Shown in pieces: positions 6,402-12,294 of a stretch of DNA of 12,776 bases. The notes below the pieces were generated by a model, which saw only the letters and a program-made list of their open reading frames with translations, ran no database searches and was not told the origin of the DNA. How positions within the stretch are numbered: the first letter of the stretch is position 1; the number at the start of each line of letters is the position of its first letter. The DNA comes from a bacterium (lineage in GTDB: Bacteria; Patescibacteriota; Minisyncoccia; UBA6257; JAGGUH01): positions 1 through 12,776 of the forward strand of contig JAGGUH010000059.1 in assembly GCA_021158645.1 (NCBI GenBank), written 5' to 3'. Position numbers and translations under genes: made by a program.

Positions 6402-9400
6402 ATGTTTAATAGAAGTTTTGAAAAACCACCAAAGTTTTTAGCAAAAGAGAAAATTGAAAAAAAGAAAAAAGAAATCACTTTAGATTCTATAAGAGAATCT
6501 TTGCCATTAAAGGAAAAAACAAAACTTTATTTCAAAATTATTGCTTTATATGAAAAAGGACTTGAAGATCCTGATGAATTTATCCGCAGAGGTATAGCCA
6601 GAGCATTGGAAGGATTGGCTCCAATTAATCCACAATTATTCATCTCTTTATATGAAAAAGGTCTTGGAGATACTGATGAGTATGTTCGTGAATATGCAGC
6701 CCAATCTTTAAAAGGTTTTGCCAAAGTTAATCTAGAATTAGCAAGTTCTTTGTATAAAAAGGGATTTGAAGATTCTGATTCATTTGTTCGTGCAGGTACG
6801 GCTGATGCTTTAGAAGCATTAGCCCCAGTTAACCCAGAATTGTTTCTTTTTTTGTACGAAAAAGGTATCAAAGATTCTAATTTGTTTGTTCGCAGAGGTG
6901 CGGCTGAATCATTAAGATCTTTAGCCAAAGTTAATCAAAAATTATTTCTCTCTTTATATGAAAAAGGTCTTAAAGATTCTGATGAAATTGTTTGTTGGAG
7001 TGTATCTCGATCTTTGGCAAATTTGGTTCCAGTTAATCCAGAATTAGCCAGTTCTTTATATAAAAAGGGTTTTAAAAATCCTAACCCGTCTGTTCGCAGA
7101 GGCATAGCCGAGGCGTTAGAAGCATTAGCCCCAATCAATCAAAAGTTATTTCTTTCTTTATATGAAAAAGGTCTTAGAGATTCTGATGAATTTGTTTGTT
7201 TAAGGACATCTCGATCTTTAAGGGGTCTAGCCAAAGTTAATCCAGAGTTAGCAAGTTATTTATATAAAAGAGGATTTGAAGATTCTAACCAATTTGTCCG
7301 TAGAGGCACAGCCGATGCGTTAGAAGCGTTAGCCCCAGTTAACCCAGAATTATTTCTTTCTTTGTACGAAAAAGGCATCAAAGATTCTGATAAATTTATT
7401 TGTCTAAAAACAGCCCAATCTTTAAAAGGTTTTGCCAAAGTCAATCCAGAATTAGCAAGTTTTTTGTATAAAAGAGGATTTGAAGATTCTAACCAATTTG
7501 TCCGTAGAGGTACATCTGATGCTTTAGGAGCATTAGCCCTAATTAATCAAGAATTATTTTGCTCTTTATATGAAAAAGGTATTAAAGATCCTAGTGAATT
7601 TGTTTGCGGAGGTGCGGCTGAAGCATTAGGGTCTTTAGCCAAAGTTAATCAAAAATTATTTCTCTTTTTATATGAAAAAGGTCTTAAAGAAGCCAATGGT
7701 AGCCAATCCCGTATGCTTGTAGCACAAAATCTGATGATTCTATCTAAAGAAATTAAAATTTCTAACCAAGAGGCAACAGAAATAGTAAATCAAGAAACCT
7801 TAAAAAGTTTTATTAACACTTATGGACTTTCTTCTCGCAAGAAAGACAAAGAACTTTTTAGAACTGTTATCTTTTTATTCAAAAAAGAGATATCTCCATT
7901 TTTAGAAAGCAAAGAATTACCAAAAACTCTTAAGTATCATATCAAGTGTGGTTTAATAAAAACATTAACCAAAGAGGAACTTTTGGATTATTTTAAACAA
8001 GCAGTTATTGACTTTAATTTGGCTATAAAAAAAAGATCCAGAGAAAGCCAGAAAGAAGAAAGGTTGATTTTAGAATTTCTTTCTCTTTTGCCAATTTCCG
8101 AATCCTCTAATTATCTTGTTAGCCAGGCTAAAAAATTAATTCCTAAAATAGGCAATTTAAATAGTATTGAGATGAGAACTTTTAAATCTTTAGCCGATAT
8201 CAATACTCGAATGGCTAATCGTTTTCTTTTAACAGTATTAGTTCAACCAGAATTAGATCTTCGAAGAAAAGAATATATTTTTCGCAAACTTGTTCAGAAT
8301 AATGTTTTAGAAGAAGGCACTTTAGAGTATCTTGGAAAAAGCAAGGCAGAAAAAGAAAGATTTTTTAAAGCGATTAAAGAGTTCCGAGAATGTTTTCCTC
8401 AGATTATTCCTACTAAAAAGATTTTAGAGTTTTATTTGAAAAAAGGTTTTAGTATAACTGAGATTAAAGAAAAAGGGAATGAATTTAGAAAAAAGGATTT
8501 TACTTTTCCAGAATTGATTTCAAAATTAGCCAAAAACAAGGATTTATCTGCTATTTATTTTGCTCTTTTTCCCTCTCCTTATCGTTACGACAACATCCTT
8601 TCTTTTCAAAAATTTCAAAAGATTTTAGAAGAAGCAGAAGAATTAGAAGAAAATAATCAAATGGTTAAAGAGCGATTACGTTCTTTATGGAAAAAGAAAG
8701 GAAGAACTCCGGAGGAAATAGACCAATTTTTAGATTTTATTGTAAAAGGAGTGCCGGCTTCTGAAGAAATTATTCGAGGCAGGGAAAAAGAAGAGAAGGA
8801 AAAACTAAAAGAGATTTCTTTGGAAACGATTGGTAATTTGACCAGAAATTTTAGCAACCTTGAACCAATTTTCGCTTTAATCGGTCGCTTATACGGACTT
8901 TTAAAAAAAGAAAAAGAGAAATTAAAAATACTTCAAGAAAAGATTAAAAAAGCCGCTGACTATCTTGATCCTTCATCAAAAGCCGTTTTTGAAAAAGAAA
9001 ATCTATCTCCTCTTTATCAAAAACTATATTTAGAATATCAAAAAATTTTAAAAGAAAGAGGAGAAAAGAAAATTTTATCTCAAGAAGAACTTTACCAGCA
9101 AGACCTAAATAAATTTTTAAATCTTTTACAAAAAGAAGACATCTTTACTTCAGAATTTTCCTTAAACCGTCAGAAAAAACCAAAAGAAATTATTGATTAT
9201 GTTTCAAAAATAATTTTAAAGAGATTAAAAAAATACTCTAAAAAGCAAGGCGAAATTTCAGAAAAATTCCAAGTTATTATTGATGATTTAAAAAGAGAAA
9301 TAAAAATTTCTTTAGAAAACTTAAAATTAAAAATAGAAACTAAACCTTTACGATTAACTTTTAAACATATTCCTAAAATTGACAAAAAAGAAACAAAACA

Positions 9401-9863
9401 TCTTATTGAATTTATGAGAATTGGTGATGCTAGAGAATCTTGTATTGCTACTGATGGCACTGATTCCTGGACTATTCCTCATTATTTAAAAGATTTTGCA
9501 ACATTAGGTTTTTTGATATTAGATCAAGATAAAGCAATTGGCCATATTATTGGTCATCTTGGCAGGGATAATTATGATAATTTAGTTTTGTTAGTTAATG
9601 GAGTTTATATCAAAGGCAACTATCCTTCTCAAGCAATCAGTCAGAGAGTTGCTTCGTATCTTGAGGATTTTGCTCAAAAAACTGGTCTTTCTGAAATTCT
9701 TATTGCCTTATCGCCTCATACAGACATTGTGCCTCCTGGCTACCGCAAAACTTCTCGTATTGTTCAAAGATTTCAAGGGACGATGGAGGATCTTTATTCT
9801 GACTTTGGGGCTCCAACAGGATATTTAGATTTGGTTGAATGTTACGAGAAAGTTAAAAAATGA
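6402..9863 (+). CDS. Giant HEAT-like repeat protein with unassigned C-terminal domain
   Basis: The 1153-residue protein has no signal peptide or membrane helix and is probably cytosolic. Residues 45 to about 452 are roughly 12 copies of a 34-residue helical repeat resembling HEAT/armadillo units, of the form LFLSLYEKGLKDSD followed by FVRRGTADALEALAPVNPE; two flavours mostly alternate. Residues 453-980 are helical and Lys/Glu-rich, with coiled-coil-like stretches (for example LKKEKEKLKILQEKIKKAAD near 840). Residues about 983-1153 form a compact domain: FMRIGDARESC (1004-1014), WTIPHYL, AIGHIIGHLG, LLVNGVYIKGNY, SPHTDIVPPGYRK. Its alternating strand/helix order recalls GNAT-like folds, but I see no diagnostic motif and do not assign it. 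Repeats suggest protein or nucleic-acid binding with an enzymatic or recognition tail. The ATG has no Shine-Dalgarno. It stops at TGA, consistent with code 11. Confidence 0.8.
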   Translation: MFNRSFEKPPKFLAKEKIEKKKKEITLDSIRESLPLKEKTKLYFKIIALYEKGLEDPDEFIRRGIARALEGLAPINPQLFISLYEKGLGDTDEYVREYAAQSLKGFAKVNLELASSLYKKGFEDSDSFVRAGTADALEALAPVNPELFLFLYEKGIKDSNLFVRRGAAESLRSLAKVNQKLFLSLYEKGLKDSDEIVCWSVSRSLANLVPVNPELASSLYKKGFKNPNPSVRRGIAEALEALAPINQKLFLSLYEKGLRDSDEFVCLRTSRSLRGLAKVNPELASYLYKRGFEDSNQFVRRGTADALEALAPVNPELFLSLYEKGIKDSDKFICLKTAQSLKGFAKVNPELASFLYKRGFEDSNQFVRRGTSDALGALALINQELFCSLYEKGIKDPSEFVCGGAAEALGSLAKVNQKLFLFLYEKGLKEANGSQSRMLVAQNLMILSKEIKISNQEATEIVNQETLKSFINTYGLSSRKKDKELFRTVIFLFKKEISPFLESKELPKTLKYHIKCGLIKTLTKEELLDYFKQAVIDFNLAIKKRSRESQKEERLILEFLSLLPISESSNYLVSQAKKLIPKIGNLNSIEMRTFKSLADINTRMANRFLLTVLVQPELDLRRKEYIFRKLVQNNVLEEGTLEYLGKSKAEKERFFKAIKEFRECFPQIIPTKKILEFYLKKGFSITEIKEKGNEFRKKDFTFPELISKLAKNKDLSAIYFALFPSPYRYDNILSFQKFQKILEEAEELEENNQMVKERLRSLWKKKGRTPEEIDQFLDFIVKGVPASEEIIRGREKEEKEKLKEISLETIGNLTRNFSNLEPIFALIGRLYGLLKKEKEKLKILQEKIKKAADYLDPSSKAVFEKENLSPLYQKLYLEYQKILKERGEKKILSQEELYQQDLNKFLNLLQKEDIFTSEFSLNRQKKPKEIIDYVSKIILKRLKKYSKKQGEISEKFQVIIDDLKREIKISLENLKLKIETKPLRLTFKHIPKIDKKETKHLIEFMRIGDARESCIATDGTDSWTIPHYLKDFATLGFLILDQDKAIGHIIGHLGRDNYDNLVLLVNGVYIKGNYPSQAISQRVASYLEDFAQKTGLSEILIALSPHTDIVPPGYRKTSRIVQRFQGTMEDLYSDFGAPTGYLDLVECYEKVKK
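6534..7757 (+). repeat. Intragenic tandem array of about 12 x 102-bp units
   Basis: Each unit encodes one 34-residue HEAT-like repeat; starts fall every 102 bp from about 6534. Units 3, 6, 8 and 10 are one type (LASxLYKxGF) and the others a second type (LFLSLYEKG). A 44-bp block is identical at 7263-7306 and 7467-7510, exactly 204 bp apart, showing a recent duplication or conversion of a two-unit block. Confidence 0.85.
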
Positions 9864-9961
9864 TTTTTCTTAAATAAAATTTTCAGAAGATAGTGCTAAA
9901 ATTAAAAAAGATATTAAAGGATTTTAAAAAAATTATTTCTCTTTTAAAATTTTTTACTATT

Positions 9962-9989
9962 TTGCTGTAAATTTAATTCTCGTTATATT
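9962..9989 (+). promoter_or_regulatory. Possible promoter of a small RNA
   Basis: TTGCTG (9962-9967) is 16 bp before TATATT (9984-9989). Together with the terminator at 10034-10058 it would delimit a transcript of about 62 nt that contains no useful ORF. Both boxes are modest matches in AT-rich DNA. Confidence 0.25.
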
Positions 9990-10033
9990 TTTTTTACAAA
10001 AAATTAAACAGCCCTTGTTGTAATGCAAATTGT

Positions 10034-10058
10034 AAGGCGGGATAATTCCGCCTTTTTT
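10034..10058 (+). terminator. Intrinsic terminator before rtcB
   Basis: AAGGCGG (10034-10040) pairs with CCGCCTT (10048-10054), and the T-run continues to 10058. The stem is the most GC-rich hairpin of the intergenic region. It ends transcripts coming from the HEAT-repeat gene, or a small RNA, and isolates rtcB. Confidence 0.85.
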
Positions 10059-10106
10059 ATTTTATATCGTTTTTATTGTAAAAGCGGTATGGGAATCTAT
10101 TTTTTT

Positions 10107-10134
10107 TTGTATTTTTAATTTTATTTGATATACT
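10107..10134 (+). promoter_or_regulatory. rtcB promoter
   Basis: TATACT at 10129-10134 is a good -10 (5 of 6). A weak TTGTAT (10107-10112) lies 16 bp upstream. The ATG at 10142 is 7 nt after the -10, so transcription would start at or next to the A of the ATG: a leaderless mRNA. No Shine-Dalgarno is present. Confidence 0.5.
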
Positions 10135-10141
10135 AAAATAT

Positions 10142-11584
10142 ATGATTTCTAAAAAGGACTTTATAAAAATAAATGATTATCTTTGGGAGATTCCAAAATC
10201 TTTTAGGTCGGATATGAGAGTACCGGCACGGATTTATGTTTCTGAAAAGATGTTAGAAGATTGTTTTAGAGATGAATCAATTACCCAACTTATTAATACT
10301 ACTACTCTTCCCGGAGTCGTAAAATATGCGATTGCTATGCCTGATGTTCACGAAGGATATGGTATGCCTATTGGAGGCGTGGTGGCGACAAGATATCCAG
10401 AAGGAGCAATTTCGCCTGGTGGAGTAGGAATGGATGAAAACTGCGGCGTAAGATTGCTAAAATCAGAATATAGCGAAAAAGAAATTAGGTCTTATTTAGA
10501 TAAATTGGCAACTGAGATTCAAAAAGAAGTGCCTTCTGGGCTTGGGAAAGGAAGGCAGATAAAATTATCAATTAAAGAAATTAATAGAATTTTAGAAGGG
10601 GGAGTGCCTTATTTGGTTGAAAATGGTTATGGAGAAAAAGAAGATATTGAAAATTGCGAGCATCAAGGAAAAATGGAAATGGCAGATGCCAGTTGTATTT
10701 CTGAGAGAGCAAAAAATCGAGGCAGGGATCAAGTTGGTACGCTTGGAAGTGGAAATCATTTTGCAGAAATACAAAAAGTCGAAGAGATTTTTGATAAAGA
10801 AGTTGCTGAAATTTTTGGATTATTTAAAGATCAGATTGTAGTAATGATTCATACTGGTTCTCGCGGTCTTGGACATCAAAATTGCACTGATTATTTAAGA
10901 ATTTTGATGCCAATTTATCCAAAATATGGAATAAAATTGCCGGATAAAGAACTTTGTTGCGTGCCGTTTAATTCTCCTGAAGGTCAAAAATTTTTTAAAG
11001 CAATGTCAGCGGCTTGTAATTTTGCTTGGGCAAATAGACATATGATAACTTTTTATGTTAGAAAATCTTGGCAAAAAATTTTAGGAAAAAATGCTAAATT
11101 AAAATTACTTTATGATGTAGCCCATAATATTGCTAAAATTGAAGATCATAAAATAGATGGCAGAAATATGAAATTAATTGTCCATCGAAAAGGAGCCACT
11201 CGGGCTTTTCCGGCTAATCATCCTGAAGTTCCTGAAAAATACAAAAAAGTTGGCCAGCCAGTTTTAATTCCTGGCACTATGGGCACGGCTTCTTATATTT
11301 GCGTTGGAACCGAAAAATCCAAAGAGGCATTTTGGAGCGTAAATCACGGAGCCGGTAGAACAATGTCTCGTCGCAAGGCAACAAGAATGGTTTCTGGAAA
11401 AGAAATGGTAGAAAATTTAAGGAGAAAGGGGATTATTGTTAAATGCTATTCTTGGAGAGGCATAGCAGAAGAAGCCCCAATTGCCTATAAAGATATTGAT
11501 AGTGTTGTAGAAGTAGTGCATAATGCCGGGCTTTCTAAAAAAGTAGCAAAATTAAAACCGATAGCGGTAATTAAAGGAGAATAG
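10142..11584 (+). CDS. rtcB: RtcB, RNA-splicing ligase (3'-phosphate/cyclic phosphate to 5'-OH)
   Basis: RtcB seals RNA with 2',3'-cyclic-phosphate or 3'-phosphate ends to 5'-hydroxyl ends, using GTP and Mn2+, in tRNA splicing or RNA repair. The 480-residue length matches the archaeal-type enzyme (about 480) rather than the shorter E. coli type (about 408). All family motifs are present: PDVHEGYGMPIGG (67-79), GGVGMDENCGVR with Asp98 and Cys101, LGSGNHFAE with Asn205 and His206, IHTGSRGLGHQ with His237, YDVAHN with His328, HRKGATRA (348-355), and NHGAGRTMSR containing the guanylated His402. It ends IAVIKGE, with the terminal Lys478 that contacts guanine in the archaeal enzyme. The gene stands alone behind a terminator, and its stop abuts the tRNA promoter. 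Archease, the usual accessory factor, is not seen in the window. Confidence 0.95.
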   Translation: MISKKDFIKINDYLWEIPKSFRSDMRVPARIYVSEKMLEDCFRDESITQLINTTTLPGVVKYAIAMPDVHEGYGMPIGGVVATRYPEGAISPGGVGMDENCGVRLLKSEYSEKEIRSYLDKLATEIQKEVPSGLGKGRQIKLSIKEINRILEGGVPYLVENGYGEKEDIENCEHQGKMEMADASCISERAKNRGRDQVGTLGSGNHFAEIQKVEEIFDKEVAEIFGLFKDQIVVMIHTGSRGLGHQNCTDYLRILMPIYPKYGIKLPDKELCCVPFNSPEGQKFFKAMSAACNFAWANRHMITFYVRKSWQKILGKNAKLKLLYDVAHNIAKIEDHKIDGRNMKLIVHRKGATRAFPANHPEVPEKYKKVGQPVLIPGTMGTASYICVGTEKSKEAFWSVNHGAGRTMSRRKATRMVSGKEMVENLRRKGIIVKCYSWRGIAEEAPIAYKDIDSVVEVVHNAGLSKKVAKLKPIAVIKGE

Positions 11585-11613
11585 TTGAAATTTAGAAAAA
11601 TGTTGAGTATAAT
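11585..11613 (+). promoter_or_regulatory. Strong tRNA promoter (TTGAAA-17-TATAAT)
   Basis: TTGAAA (11585-11590) begins at the base after the rtcB stop codon and is exactly 17 bp from a perfect TATAAT (11608-11613). Start of transcription near 11620 leaves about 20 nt of 5' leader before tRNA-Ile, normal for RNase P processing. It probably drives both tRNAs. Confidence 0.8.
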
Positions 11614-11642
11614 GAGTATAACTTTAAAAAATCTATTTTTTG

Positions 11643-11715
11643 GCGCCAGTAGCTCAGTGGTTAGAGCACAGGTCTTATAAACCTGGGGTCGCTGGTTCAA
11701 ATCCAGCCTGGCGCA
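11643..11715 (+). tRNA. tRNA-Ile, anticodon UAU (reads AUA)
   Basis: The 73-nt cloverleaf is complete: acceptor GCGCCAG with CTGGCGC, D-stem GCTC with GAGC, anticodon stem CAGGT with ACCTG and loop CTTATAA, T-arm GCTGG-TTCAAAT-CCAGC, and discriminator A, as expected for isoleucine. The anticodon is TAT. Most bacteria instead read AUA with a CAU tRNA whose C34 is changed to lysidine by TilS, so an encoded UAU is unusual. CCA is not encoded and must be added by CCA-transferase. Confidence 0.92.
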
Positions 11716-11720
11716 GTTTT

Positions 11721-11818
11721 TGCCAACTGCCAATTGCTAATTGCCAACTGCCAACTGCCAAATACCAACTGCTAACTGCCAACTGCTAAATGCCAAATGC
11801 CAACTGCCAACTGCTAAG
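11721..11818. repeat. Heptanucleotide tandem repeat, 14 units of TGCCAAC type
   Basis: Fourteen contiguous 7-mers fill almost the whole spacer between the two tRNAs. The most common unit is TGCCAAC; variants are TGCCAAA/T, TGCTAAC/T/A/G and one TACCAAC. The last unit runs into a small dyad GCTAA-GCG-TTAGC (11813-11825). The period of 7 is not coding, and the array would be part of the tRNA precursor. Arrays of intergenic heptamers are known from other bacteria; their role is unclear. Confidence 0.9.
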
Positions 11819-11828
11819 CGTTAGCTTT

Positions 11829-11913
11829 GGAGGGTTGCGCCGAATTGGCTAAGGCACCGGTCTTGAAAACCGGCGGGCTTATGCCCTTGTGGGTTCGAGT
11901 CCCACACCCTCCG
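11829..11913 (+). tRNA. tRNA-Ser, anticodon UGA
   Basis: An 85-nt class II tRNA: acceptor GGAGGGT with ACCCTCC, anticodon stem CCGGT with ACCGG and loop CTTGAAA (anticodon TGA, codon UCA), long variable arm GGGCTTATGCCC, T-arm GTGGG-TTCGAGT-CCCAC, and the serine discriminator G. CCA is not encoded. It lies 113 nt after tRNA-Ile in the same orientation with no promoter in between, so both are probably cut from one precursor. Confidence 0.95.
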
Positions 11914-12020
11914 CTATTTTACAATTTCTACTTTTTTTAAAAAAGCATTGCTCTTTATTTTTATTCTCAAAAAAAGAAGAAAAAATTTGGCTAATGCTTT
12001 AATATGCAGAATAAGGTTTC

Positions 12021-12117
12021 TATATTTTAGAAAAAAGACATTAAAATCTAAACTATTCTAAAACTCACTGCTTTAAAAGCAGCAAGTTTTTAATTGAAAA
12101 TTTTTCTAAAAAATATA
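12021..12117. repeat. Nested inverted repeats (possible structured RNA)
   Basis: Three stems nest: TATATTTTAGAAAAA (12021-12035) with TTTTTCTAAAAAATATA (12101-12117, two extra A), ATTAAAA (12040-12046) with TTTTAAT (12088-12094), and CTGCTT with AAGCAG at the centre. The outer stems are A/T only, so chance pairing is possible. Confidence 0.35.
12068..12091 (+). terminator. Likely terminator of the tRNA transcript
   Basis: CTGCTT (12068-12073) pairs with AAGCAG (12077-12082), followed closely by TTTTT (12087-12091). Flanking AAACT (12061-12065) can pair with AGTTT (12085-12089) across a 2x2 mismatch. It is the first hairpin with a T-run after tRNA-Ser, although 155 nt downstream. Confidence 0.45.
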
Positions 12118-12140
12118 AGATCTTAAAAAAGAGATAAAAA

Positions 12141-12208
12141 TTACGTAACGAATTACGTAATTAATTACGTAATTAATTACGTAATTTATTACGTAATAAA
12201 TTACGTAA
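12141..12208. repeat. Six TTACGTAA palindromes with exact 12-bp period
   Basis: The 8-bp palindrome TTACGTAA starts at 12141, 12153, 12165, 12177, 12189 and 12201, always 12 bp apart. Four-base spacers vary (CGAA, TTAA, TTAA, TTTA, TAAA); in the middle units the palindrome widens to AATTACGTAATT. The palindrome is perfect in all six while the spacers drift, which points to the palindrome as the constrained part. It lies 60 bp upstream of the radC -10. It could be a protein-binding array or a slippage product. Confidence 0.85.
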
Positions 12209-12267
12209 TTTATTTTATGGCAAAAAGAAAGACAATCATTTAGAAGCGACTAATAGAATCTCCAAAT

Positions 12268-12273
12268 TATAAT
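12268..12273 (+). promoter_or_regulatory. -10 box of radC
   Basis: A perfect TATAAT lies 21 nt before the radC ATG (12295). No clear -35 is found at 16-18 bp, so an activator binding upstream, for example at the palindrome array, is conceivable but unproven. The leader would be about 15 nt, without a Shine-Dalgarno. Confidence 0.45.
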
Positions 12274-12294
12274 CTAAAACCAATAAAACAACCT

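Larger units (their letters stand above)
11914..12294. other. Gene-free spacer between tRNA-Ser and radC
   Basis: No ORF or RNA gene is recognised in these 381 bp. The region holds a nested set of inverted repeats (12021-12117), the palindrome array (12141-12208) and a -10 box for radC, each listed separately. An additional 8-bp pair AAAGCATT/AATGCTTT (11942-11949 and 11993-12000) is probably chance. Confidence 0.6.

Noticed and set aside
6527..7444. Antisense open frames across the HEAT repeats
   Set aside because: They repeat with the same 34-residue period as the sense protein, so they are mirror images of a repetitive gene, with low-complexity Ser/Asn-rich products.
9348..9863. Calling the C-terminal domain of the HEAT protein a GNAT acetyltransferase
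   Set aside because: There is no clear acetyl-CoA pyrophosphate-loop motif; similarity is only in general strand/helix order.
9861..9863. UGA recoded as glycine (code 25)
   Set aside because: The HEAT protein ends sensibly at this TGA, the other genes use TAA or TAG, and no gene contains an in-frame TGA.
10023..10115. Short plus-strand ORF beginning ATGCAAATTG
   Set aside because: About 30 residues, and it runs straight through the intrinsic terminator.
11721..11818. Heptamer array as CRISPR or a coding repeat
   Set aside because: Units are contiguous without spacers, and a period of 7 shifts the frame at each unit.
12141..12208. Palindrome array as a CRISPR array
   Set aside because: Spacers are only 4 bp and the repeat is 8 bp; no cas gene is present.
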